64,000 nt of DNA from Bacteroidota bacterium (GTDB taxonomy: Bacteria > Bacteroidota > Bacteroidia > Chitinophagales > Chitinophagaceae), in assembly GCA_029558715.1 (NCBI GenBank), contig JAKQEA010000190.1:28488-92487 (forward strand), given 5' to 3'. The notes beneath the pieces were generated by a model, which made no database searches, was not told the DNA's origin, and worked only from the letters and a program-made list of their open reading frames with translations. The first letter of the stretch is position 1. Each line of letters opens with the position of its first letter. Shown here one piece after another: positions 51,360 through 58,900 of this stretch. The position numbers and the translations under genes were made by a program.

Positions 51360-52196
51360 TCAGATCAGCCTTAATTGATTTTTTATTCCTGCCCTGAAAA
51401 CGATCATTGCTTTCAGGTAGTTAGGAATTCGTATTCTCGACTCTAATACCCGGGCGGGTTCTAATCGCTTGATTTTTTTAAATAATGACAAGTAATACTT
51501 GTAAGCAACATAGACACCAAATCTTGCTTTTAAGGGCAATTTTTTAATACCATCAAGGGCATTTTTAAAATCGGTCTGAATATCATCCTCAATCTGTCTT
51601 TTATCTTTTTCGGAGAAATTAGCAAAATCACATCCTGGGAAATAGACTCTCGATAAGCCATTATAATCAGCTTTTATGTCCCGCAAAAAATTCACCTTTT
51701 GGAAAGCAGCTCCTAACGCCCGGGCAGAAGGTTCCAACTTTTTATATTTATCAGGATTGCCTTCGCAGAAAACATACAAACACATAAGACCCACTACTTC
51801 TGCAGACCCATATATATACTCTTTATATCCAAGACAATCATAACTTTTTTTGTCAAGGTCCATTTCCATGCTATGAAAAAAAGCATCCACCAGTTTAAGA
51901 TCGATATTATACTTATTGACTGTTGCCTGGAAACTATTAAGAACAGGATTCATACTTATTCCCCGGTTAATTGAGTTATAAGTTTCTATCTTAAACTCAC
52001 GGAGTAGATCAGCTTTATCATATTCATGAAATGTATCCACAATTTCATCAGCAAAGCGTACAAAACCATAAATGTTAAATATGGGTGTTCTTAAATCCCG
52101 GTGAAGCATACGGATAGCAGAAGCAAACGAGGTACTGTAATTCTCTGTAATAATTTTGCTGCAATTTTCGCTTGTGGTATGAAACAATTGAACCAT
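51360..52196 (-). CDS. crtB: Phytoene synthase
   Basis: The start at 52196 (MVQLFHTTSENCSKIITENYS) gives 278 residues; an in-frame ATG at 52244 would overlap crtI and add 16 atypical residues. The squalene/phytoene synthase fold shows both Asp-rich motifs, FADEIVDTF (with D-x3-D) and NFLRDIKADYNG. It joins two geranylgeranyl diphosphates into phytoene at the membrane face. It lies 16 bases after crtI and one base before idi in the crt operon. Confidence 0.94.
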   Translation of the reverse strand: MVQLFHTTSENCSKIITENYSTSFASAIRMLHRDLRTPIFNIYGFVRFADEIVDTFHEYDKADLLREFKIETYNSINRGISMNPVLNSFQATVNKYNIDLKLVDAFFHSMEMDLDKKSYDCLGYKEYIYGSAEVVGLMCLYVFCEGNPDKYKKLEPSARALGAAFQKVNFLRDIKADYNGLSRVYFPGCDFANFSEKDKRQIEDDIQTDFKNALDGIKKLPLKARFGVYVAYKYYLSLFKKIKRLEPARVLESRIRIPNYLKAMIVFRAGIKNQLRLI

Positions 52197-52212
52197 ATCT
52201 AAATTTAAGCAA

Positions 52213-53688
52213 TTATTTAAACGCTTTGATAACTTGTTTAGCAACTACTTCCCCGCTTATCAATGAAGGAGGGACTCCCGGCCCCGGAACTGTAAGTTGC
52301 CCGGTATAAAATAAGTTTTTAACCTTATTACTTCTGCAGGCAGGCCGGAAAATGGCTGTTTGCAGTAAGGTATTTGCCAATCCATATGCATTTCCCCTGA
52401 ATGAATTGTAATCATTTACAAAATCACTTACAGAATAGGTCTTCTTATACACAACTGAGTCCAGTATTGATTCCCCGATATGTTTTTCCATTCTTCTTGC
52501 GATAATCTGAAAATATTTTTCTCTTAACTCCTCCGTATCATTCGTAAGACCAGAAGCAACCGGAATCAGGAAAACTATGTTTTCATGACCTGGCGGTGCA
52601 ACAGAATCATCCGTAACAGATGAAACACTTACGTAAAATAAAGGTTCAGCCGGCCATTTAGGATTTTTATAGATGTCCTCACCATGTTGCTCAAAAGGCA
52701 CATCAAAGAAAAGAGAATGATGAACAGGTTGTTTCAATTTCTTATTTAAACCAACATAATACATCAGACAGGAAGGTGCCATCACTCTTTTTTCCCAATA
52801 CTTATCCGGGTATGTTTGATAACGGACAGGTAATAGATTCTTTTCTGTAAAGTGATAATCAGCCCCGCTGATAACAGCATGCGCTTCAAAAGTGGATTTA
52901 TCAGTTACCACTTTCTTCGCAGTTGAGCCGTCAACCAGTATTTCTTTCACATTTTCCCCAAAACGAAATGTGACACCCAGCTCTAATGCCAATTGATACA
53001 TGCCTTCCACTACTGCATACATACCGCCACGGGGATACCATGTGCCTCCTTTAATATCTGCATAATTCATCAGACTGTATAATGCTGGTGTATCCTGTGG
53101 CAATGCTCCCAGAAATAAAACAGGAAACTCCATCAGTTGCCGCAGCTTCGGATGTTTGAAATATTTTTCAATGTGCTTTTTGATAGACGTAAATACTTCC
53201 AGTTTAAAAACACCACTGATCGTTTGCCAGTCCAAGAACTCAGTGAAAGAACGACTTGGTTTGTAAACAAGATTGTTTATTCCAACTTCATATTTGTATG
53301 CTGCTCCCCTTAGATACTTTTCAAGTTTTTCGGCACTTCCTGCTTCAAGGGATTCAAAAATCTTTTTTAATTCCTGAAAATCAGCGGGTATATCTGTATA
53401 GCTGTCATTCCAATATATCCTGTAAGAAGGATCAAGCCTTTCAAGAGAATAATAATCTGAAACTTTTTTCCCGAACCGGGCAAAGTATTTTTCAAACACA
53501 TCAGGCATCCAGTAAAAACTGGGGCCCATATCAAACGTAAATCCTTCTTCTTTTAATTGTCTTGCCCTTCCTCCGGCAGTTTCATTTTTTTCTATTACTG
53601 TAACAGACCAGCCTTCCTTAGCCATAAATGAAGCTGCGGACAAACCTGCAAATCCACTACCAATAACAACAACTGATTTACCCGTCAC
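52213..53688 (-). CDS. crtI: Phytoene desaturase
   Basis: This 491-residue FAD enzyme introduces the double bonds that turn phytoene into lycopene. The N-terminal dinucleotide-binding motif VVIGSGFAGLSAASFMAKEG is followed by the CrtI pattern GGRARQLKEEGFTFDMGPSFYWM. The C-terminal signature LFYTGQLTVPGPGVPPSLISG is intact, with the family's usual length. It lies 11 bases after the ECF sigma gene, probably in the same operon. It acts at the cytoplasmic membrane. Confidence 0.96.
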   Translation of the reverse strand: MTGKSVVVIGSGFAGLSAASFMAKEGWSVTVIEKNETAGGRARQLKEEGFTFDMGPSFYWMPDVFEKYFARFGKKVSDYYSLERLDPSYRIYWNDSYTDIPADFQELKKIFESLEAGSAEKLEKYLRGAAYKYEVGINNLVYKPSRSFTEFLDWQTISGVFKLEVFTSIKKHIEKYFKHPKLRQLMEFPVLFLGALPQDTPALYSLMNYADIKGGTWYPRGGMYAVVEGMYQLALELGVTFRFGENVKEILVDGSTAKKVVTDKSTFEAHAVISGADYHFTEKNLLPVRYQTYPDKYWEKRVMAPSCLMYYVGLNKKLKQPVHHSLFFDVPFEQHGEDIYKNPKWPAEPLFYVSVSSVTDDSVAPPGHENIVFLIPVASGLTNDTEELREKYFQIIARRMEKHIGESILDSVVYKKTYSVSDFVNDYNSFRGNAYGLANTLLQTAIFRPACRSNKVKNLFYTGQLTVPGPGVPPSLISGEVVAKQVIKAFK

Positions 53689-53699
53689 CAGAAAATTTT

Positions 53700-54200
53700 T
53701 TAGAAACGATTGATTTGCTCTTTTAATAATTTCCGTGCAAAATGGATCCTGCTTTTAATAGTTCCCAGCGGTTCGTTGAGGACCTCCGCTATCTCATTAT
53801 ACTTATAGCCATCAAAGTACAATAAAAAAGGGGTTTTGAATATTTCCGGTAATTGTTGAATAGCTTTCTTGATCTCTTTGATCCGCATATCACTTTCTGC
53901 GTCATTACTAACCGTTGCCTGTTTAAGATTGATCAGGTAATCATTAGGCGTATTATCGAAAATCGTTTTTTGTTTAGCTTTTCTGCGATAATTATTAATA
54001 AAAATATTCCGCATAATAGTGAACAACCAAGCCTTGATATTAGTGCCCGCATTATACTTTTCCTGGTTTGCTAACGCTTTGTACAACGTTTCCTGGTAGA
54101 GGTCATTTGCCGCCTCTGTATCCCTCGTAAGGTTCACTGCAAATGGTTTCAGAAAATCTGCATTGCTCAAAAGCATTTGGTTAAATTCAGGGCTTGACAT
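53700..54200 (-). CDS. ECF sigma factor heading the crt operon
   Basis: The start at 54200 (MSSPEFNQMLL) gives 166 residues; ATG 54239 would overlap the promoter elements. Region 2 is visible in DTEAANDLYQETLYKAL and KAWLFTIMRNIFINNYRR, and region 4 in QLPEIFKTPFLLYFDGYKYNEIAEVLNEP. It lies eleven bases before crtI. An ECF sigma factor next to a CarH/LitR-type regulator and carotenoid genes recalls the LitR-LitS arrangement of Streptomyces; the same logic is inferred here. No anti-sigma gene is adjacent. Confidence 0.9.
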   Translation of the reverse strand: MSSPEFNQMLLSNADFLKPFAVNLTRDTEAANDLYQETLYKALANQEKYNAGTNIKAWLFTIMRNIFINNYRRKAKQKTIFDNTPNDYLINLKQATVSNDAESDMRIKEIKKAIQQLPEIFKTPFLLYFDGYKYNEIAEVLNEPLGTIKSRIHFARKLLKEQINRF

Positions 54201-54226
54201 ATAATAATGTTTAATTTTATATACTT

Positions 54227-54259
54227 CAAAGTTAAACACAATTAGTCCGTACGTCCAAA
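54227..54259 (-). promoter_or_regulatory. Promoter of the ECF-crt operon
   Basis: On the minus strand TTTG (54259-54256) and a perfect TAACTTTG (54234-54227, consensus TAnnTTTG) are separated by 21 bases. Transcription should begin about 20 bases before the sigma factor ATG at 54200. Confidence 0.75.
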
Positions 54260-54263
54260 TATT

Positions 54264-54295
54264 TTGTTTAATAATTTCATAAAATAATTAAACAA
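54264..54295. promoter_or_regulatory. 32-bp palindrome, candidate CarH-like operator
   Basis: Fourteen-base arms (minus strand TTGTTTAATTATTT and AAATTATTAAACAA) are reverse complements with one mismatch, around a 4-base centre. It ends four bases from the -33 box of the ECF-crt promoter and lies between that promoter and the CarH-like gene. A repressor bound here would block the promoter. Confidence 0.65.
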
Positions 54296-54320
54296 GTAGA
54301 AACCAGTGCTTTACAAAGCC

Positions 54321-55199
54321 TTATAGCGATGTGAAATACTCCATCACTTCAGAAAGTGACTTTTTAAAAGTAATTGTAGCCGGAACACTTTTGTTATACC
54401 CATGTGTAAGCTGACCGGATACTACTGTAGCTACACCTCCGAATTGCGAATTGATTGTGGTAAGAAATTTTTCAAAATTAAAATTAGAAGAAGTGGCAGT
54501 AAGATGGGTGAATATAATATCTGGCTTTTTAAGATTAACCACATAAGCAACATCTTTTACAGGCACATTTGCTCCCAGGTATATTGTTTGCATGCCTCTG
54601 CTCTTAAACATATAATACATAAACAATAATCCAAGTTCGTGGTGTTCTCCTTCTGGCAAAAATAGTAGTACTGTTTTTTCTGATTTTAAATGGGTGATGC
54701 AGGTTTCAATAGCGACTACCAGCTTTTGACGAATGACATTTGTAACCAGGTGTTCCTGCGCAGGATTTATATGTCCCGTTTGCCATAAAATACCAATCTT
54801 TTCAAGGAATGGAAAAATGATCTGGATAATTGTTCGCTCAACCCCCTTAGATGCAATATAACTTGTCAGTATTTTTTCAAGGTTGTCAATATTAAGATCC
54901 ACCATCTCCTGTACTAATTCATTGACTATTCTTTCCTGTATAGCCTTTGCATCGCCCAATGATAAAATCTTGGCCCTGATCTCCTGTGGCTGCATTCTGT
55001 CTATATGAGATATTTTAAACCCATACTTGTTAAGCAAAGCAATGTTGAGTACAGTTTTCAATTCATCGTTGCTGTAATAGCGGATATTTGTATTGGTACG
55101 CTGAGGTTTTAAGAAATTATAACGTTGCTCCCAGATACGGATTGTATGGGCTTTGATGCCGGAAAGATTCTCAAGATCCTTTATAGTAAATGCGTTCAT
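54321..55199 (-). CDS. MerR-type regulator with B12-binding domain (CarH/LitR-like)
   Basis: The start at 55199 (MNAFTIKDLENLSGIKAHTI) gives 292 residues; ATG 55268 adds 23 unsuitable ones. Residues 1-70 are a MerR winged helix (RIWEQRYNFLKPQRT). Residues 80-170 are a cobalamin-cap helical domain with W139-x9-E149-H150, and residues 175-290 a Rossmann B12 domain with ExHxxG at 185-190 (His187 as lower ligand). These are the CarH signatures for adenosylcobalamin-based light sensing. The residue after Trp139 is Gln, where Thermus CarH has His132 (recalled), so the photoproduct may differ. It lies just upstream of the ECF-crt operon and probably represses it in the dark. Confidence 0.92.
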   Translation of the reverse strand: MNAFTIKDLENLSGIKAHTIRIWEQRYNFLKPQRTNTNIRYYSNDELKTVLNIALLNKYGFKISHIDRMQPQEIRAKILSLGDAKAIQERIVNELVQEMVDLNIDNLEKILTSYIASKGVERTIIQIIFPFLEKIGILWQTGHINPAQEHLVTNVIRQKLVVAIETCITHLKSEKTVLLFLPEGEHHELGLLFMYYMFKSRGMQTIYLGANVPVKDVAYVVNLKKPDIIFTHLTATSSNFNFEKFLTTINSQFGGVATVVSGQLTHGYNKSVPATITFKKSLSEVMEYFTSL

Positions 55200-55274
55200 A
55201 GCATTATAGATACAACCCACCCGGAAAAAAGTTTGAGAAAGCAAGTAAAAATTTGCTTTTGATTGCAATACATG

Positions 55275-56027
55275 TTACAATTCAGCATTCTTGATTTTAC
55301 CTGTATCCAGTAGTTTTTTTAACTGCGATGCAATATTTGTCTTGGTACTTAGTGCTTCAAGATGACCAAAATGGTGCATATCAGTGCCAACCAGGTCATA
55401 ATACTCTTTCTTCATAAGATATTGGGCAAGTTCCTGAACTGATTTTCCGTAGTAGCCTGATACTGACAGGATATTAAGCTGAAACAAGCAGCCAATATCT
55501 TTCAGTTCCTCATAAAAACCTTTATTCTGATCCAGGTAAATATACCTCTCCGGATGGGCAATAATAGGCTGGTAGCCCTGCATCTGCATATCAAATAAAA
55601 TATCCTTAAGACTGTGAGAAGGATAGGCCATTGAAAACTCAACTAATACCATATTTCCACTAACTGTAAGCAAGGGCTCATTATTTGCTACCAGTCCGGC
55701 TACATGGTCATCCAGGAAATATTCAGCCGCGGCATGAATTTCGATATCCAGTTCTGCCTCTTTTACTGTGGTCCGCAGCCATTCAAGCCGTTCCAGTATT
55801 GTCTCCCGTGAATTCTTATACATATCCCACATAATGTGGGGAGTAGTAATAATCTTTCTGTATCCAAGGGAATATAAGCCGCCGATCAGCCTCAGCGAAG
55901 TTTCAATATCCGGTGCCCCATCATCTATGCCCGGAATAAGGTGTGAGTGCATATCCGTTTTCAAAAGACCAAACTCCGCCAGTTCCGCCGATTCCTTTTT
56001 TTTGGATTTTGAAAACAGTTTAAACAT
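55275..56027 (-). CDS. CpsB/YwqE-type PHP tyrosine phosphatase
   Basis: This 250-residue PHP-fold protein has the metal-binding motifs TDMHSHLIPGIDDGA (His27, His29), TTPHIMWDMY, AHPERYIYLD and GTDMHHFGH. CpsB/YwqE proteins remove phosphate from tyrosines of the kinase that controls capsule or exopolysaccharide chain length. No signal peptide is present, so it is cytoplasmic. It ends the polysaccharide gene run, 48 bases after a sugar transferase gene, which fits that role. A matching tyrosine kinase is not in the window. Confidence 0.9.
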   Translation of the reverse strand: MFKLFSKSKKKESAELAEFGLLKTDMHSHLIPGIDDGAPDIETSLRLIGGLYSLGYRKIITTPHIMWDMYKNSRETILERLEWLRTTVKEAELDIEIHAAAEYFLDDHVAGLVANNEPLLTVSGNMVLVEFSMAYPSHSLKDILFDMQMQGYQPIIAHPERYIYLDQNKGFYEELKDIGCLFQLNILSVSGYYGKSVQELAQYLMKKEYYDLVGTDMHHFGHLEALSTKTNIASQLKKLLDTGKIKNAEL

Positions 56028-56075
56028 AGTACATAACTGACTTTACAATCGAAATTACAATGAAATTGAACCTGT

Positions 56076-56738
56076 TTAGAAACTTCTTTTCGGTAAAGAA
56101 GGAAAAACTTTGTAAACAAGGGAGCTTTTAGGGAAAACCACATACCAGGCTGTCAGGAATAATATCATGAAATCAGTGAAAAAGTTCTGGTGCTGCTGGT
56201 ACCATACTTCCAATGCTCCCTTATAGGGAAGAATCACATCCCTGTAACATTCATGTGGCGGCAAATTACTTTGGGTAATAATCAATTCCTCATCCCTGAA
56301 CACAATAGAGCCGATACCGGTAAGCCCGGGTTGTGCATTATATACTTTTGATTTCATTTCGTCAGAATAGCGGTCAAAACCAACTTTCATCAGGGGTCTT
56401 GGACCAACAAAGGACATATCGCCGGTTACTATGTTAATGACCTGTGGCAATTCATTGAATTTGCTTTGCCGCAAAAACCTCCCCACAACTGTTATGCGGG
56501 GATCTTTTCTGACCGTTACATCGCCATGCCCCATATTGGGACTGTTTTTAAGCATAGTGGCAAATTTCCATATACGGAAAATCCGGTTCTTATACCCAAC
56601 CCGTTCCTGCCGGAAGAAAACTTCATGTTCCCCGGTTAGTAATAATAAAATAACGATTGGAATGAATACCGGCAGCAATATCAGTATTGCAATCAGCGAA
56701 AAAAGGATGTCAAAAAAACGCTTAATGATTCTGTACAT
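56076..56738 (-). CDS. Initiating sugar transferase (PglC/WcaJ-type)
   Basis: This 220-residue phosphoglycosyl transferase moves a sugar phosphate onto undecaprenyl phosphate to start a surface glycan. The re-entrant N-terminal helix (about 9-34) after RIIKRFFD and the GDMSFVGPRPLM motif mark the family. The catalytic Asp-Glu pair, usually DELPQ, reads Asn95-Glu96 (NELPQ) here, so the nucleophile of the best-studied members is replaced. A C-terminal helix (about 185-205) adds a second membrane contact. It lies five bases after the aminotransferase gene. Confidence 0.88.
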   Translation of the reverse strand: MYRIIKRFFDILFSLIAILILLPVFIPIVILLLLTGEHEVFFRQERVGYKNRIFRIWKFATMLKNSPNMGHGDVTVRKDPRITVVGRFLRQSKFNELPQVINIVTGDMSFVGPRPLMKVGFDRYSDEMKSKVYNAQPGLTGIGSIVFRDEELIITQSNLPPHECYRDVILPYKGALEVWYQQHQNFFTDFMILFLTAWYVVFPKSSLVYKVFPSLPKRSF

Positions 56739-56743
56739 AATAA

Positions 56744-57892
56744 CTACCCTATGGCTTCTTTAATTTCTTTTACTACAATGGCCAATTCTTCATTTGTAAT
56801 ACTGGTGGAACTGGGAATACTCAGGCAAGTATTATAAATATAATCTGAATGATCATTTTGCTGTATATAGACGCAATCTTTATACATCGGTAATTTGTTC
56901 ATGGGCATCCAGAAGCGCCGGCTCAATATCTTATTTCTATTCAGGTGATCCAATAATTCCTTTTGCTTATCTGTCTGAATAGTGAATAGCCAGCCATTTG
57001 TTTCCACCCCAGGTAATTCCTTCTGAAAACGGATATCAGCCACACCAGTTAATTCCTTTTTATAAAAAGCTACACATTCTTTCTTTCTTTTTATAAATGA
57101 AGGCAATAGTTCCATCTGGCCTACTCCAATGGCTGCCAAAACATTTACCAAACGATAATTATAGCCCACTTCATCATGATAATATTCATCAGGGCTTGCT
57201 TTTGCAGTTGTGGTCAGGTGTTTGGCATGCTTAGCCAACGCTTCATCATCAGTAACAATCACACCACCACCGCCGGTAGAAATAATTTTATTACCATTAA
57301 AACTAAAACAGGCCAGCGGACTAAAAGTACCGGCACTTTTCCCTTTGTATGTGGTACCCAATGCCTCCGTAGAGTCTTCTACGATTGGCAACGGGTATTT
57401 TTTTACAATAGATAAGAACCTGTCCATATCACACATATTACCAAGAATATGCACTGGCATGATGGCACCAATTCTACGGCCATCTTTGATATAAATAAGA
57501 TCTCCGTTCTTTTCATCTGTCTCATTCTCCAGGAATTCTTCCAGCAAATCAAGATCCATTTGCCATAGGTCCGGATCTGCATCAATCAGCAAGGGGTCTG
57601 CGCCAAGGTATTTGATAGAATTGGCTGAAGCTACAAAAGTGAGATTGGGCAACATTACATAATCATTCTCCTTAACGCCACTAAGTAATAAGGAGATATG
57701 TAATGCTGCCGTTCCATTAACAGCTGCTACACCATATTTGGCACCGGCAAAACCGGCCACCATTTCTTCGAACTGCGTAACGTAAGAACCAACAGATGAA
57801 ATCCAGCCGGTATCCAAACAATCTTTCACATATTTCCATTCGTTCCCGGCAATATTGGGGACGCTTAGTGGTATAAACTTGTCATTACTCAT
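56744..57892 (-). CDS. LegC-type aminotransferase for an amino sugar
   Basis: This 382-residue DegT/DnrJ/EryC1-family enzyme transfers an amino group to a keto-sugar nucleotide using PLP. The PLP lysine is Lys202 (SFNGNKIISTGGGG), and the LegC-like start FIPLSVPNIAGNEWKYVKDCL and GWISSVGSYVTQFEEMVA are clear. The family's usual substrate is a 4-keto sugar nucleotide. It overlaps the SDR gene by eight bases and precedes the sugar transferase, so the amino sugar it makes is probably the one placed on the lipid carrier. Confidence 0.9.
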   Translation of the reverse strand: MSNDKFIPLSVPNIAGNEWKYVKDCLDTGWISSVGSYVTQFEEMVAGFAGAKYGVAAVNGTAALHISLLLSGVKENDYVMLPNLTFVASANSIKYLGADPLLIDADPDLWQMDLDLLEEFLENETDEKNGDLIYIKDGRRIGAIMPVHILGNMCDMDRFLSIVKKYPLPIVEDSTEALGTTYKGKSAGTFSPLACFSFNGNKIISTGGGGVIVTDDEALAKHAKHLTTTAKASPDEYYHDEVGYNYRLVNVLAAIGVGQMELLPSFIKRKKECVAFYKKELTGVADIRFQKELPGVETNGWLFTIQTDKQKELLDHLNRNKILSRRFWMPMNKLPMYKDCVYIQQNDHSDYIYNTCLSIPSSTSITNEELAIVVKEIKEAIG

Positions 57893-58880
57893 AAACTAAT
57901 TTTCCTGATTCAAGATATTGATTATACCACTCTACTGTATTTTTTAATCCCTCTTTCCACATCACTTTAGGTTCAAAACCTAATTGCTTCCTTGCTTTGC
58001 TGATATCGGGGCAGCGGCGGGAGACTGAACCAGGATAAGTAGGTGCATTCTCAAAAGTACCGTTGAAGTTCATCAACTCTCCGGCGTAATGAATCAGTTC
58101 GCCAATTGTAATTTCATCCTGTGTGCCGATATGATATATCTGGCCATTTGTATTAGGCTGTTCCATAGCCAGTACAGTCCCTTCTACCGCATCAGTAATA
58201 TAACAAAAGGCTCTTGTCTGATCATGCCCGTAAACTTTAAATGGTTCTTCCCCCTTTCTGTAACGAACCACCAGGTGAGGAATCACATGTTTGAAACCCA
58301 TTCTCGGGCCATACACATTATGATAACGGACAATCGTTGTTTCAAAACCAAGTATCCGTGCATAGTTAAGAAAACCTGATTCACCCAGCATTTTGGTAAC
58401 CGCATAGGTAAACCTTGGATGCCCGATATCCTGTATACATAAGGGTACTTCTTCCGGTGTAGGTGTTACATATCCAAATGCTTCAATCGTTCCTGCATAA
58501 CATTCACTGGTGGATGTGAATAATACTTTCCCAACTTTAGAACGACGTACCCATTCCAATGTATTAAAGATCAAAGCTGTGTTGATGCGGATGATCTCAT
58601 GCGGAATAGAGTTCGCATTATCAACTCCAACAACAGAAGCCAGCATATAAACCTGGTCATAGGCTTCATCCAGCTGATTGAAAGTAACGGGATCAGTAAA
58701 ATCACCTGCTACAACTCGTATATTATGCTTATTTATCAGTTCAGTAAAATAATCATCTTGTTTACCTCTGGCAAAATTGTCGGCAATAGTCAGCTTATAG
58801 TTGCGGTTCTCTGCCAGATACTTCGTGATGTTAAAACCAATAAATCCGGCACCACCCAATAACAATACATTCTTACTCAT
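57885..58880 (-). CDS. NAD-dependent SDR, decarboxylase-like sugar nucleotide enzyme
   Basis: This 331-residue extended SDR has GGAGFIG at 9-15, the catalytic Tyr159-x3-Lys163 (FTYAVTKM) and a Ser-Glu pair at 125-126 (TSTSE). The Glu in that pair and an Arg before CPDI (Arg289, RRCPDI) match residues that mark UDP-glucuronate decarboxylases (UXS, ArnA C-terminal domain), rather than plain 4-epimerases. The likely step is oxidation and decarboxylation of a UDP-uronic acid to a 4-keto pentose. It lies between the sugar dehydrogenase gene and the aminotransferase. Another dehydratase or epimerase role remains possible. Confidence 0.85.
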   Translation of the reverse strand: MSKNVLLLGGAGFIGFNITKYLAENRNYKLTIADNFARGKQDDYFTELINKHNIRVVAGDFTDPVTFNQLDEAYDQVYMLASVVGVDNANSIPHEIIRINTALIFNTLEWVRRSKVGKVLFTSTSECYAGTIEAFGYVTPTPEEVPLCIQDIGHPRFTYAVTKMLGESGFLNYARILGFETTIVRYHNVYGPRMGFKHVIPHLVVRYRKGEEPFKVYGHDQTRAFCYITDAVEGTVLAMEQPNTNGQIYHIGTQDEITIGELIHYAGELMNFNGTFENAPTYPGSVSRRCPDISKARKQLGFEPKVMWKEGLKNTVEWYNQYLESGKLVYE

Positions 58881-58900
58881 GAAATAGTTTTCTTTAAAGT

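Noticed and set aside
55200..55274. Inverted repeat AAAGCAA/TTGCTTT ahead of the CarH-like gene
   Set aside because: Seven-base arms in AT-rich DNA with no T run on the minus strand; could be a weak terminator but is not distinguishable from chance, and it does not match the arms of the 54264 palindrome.
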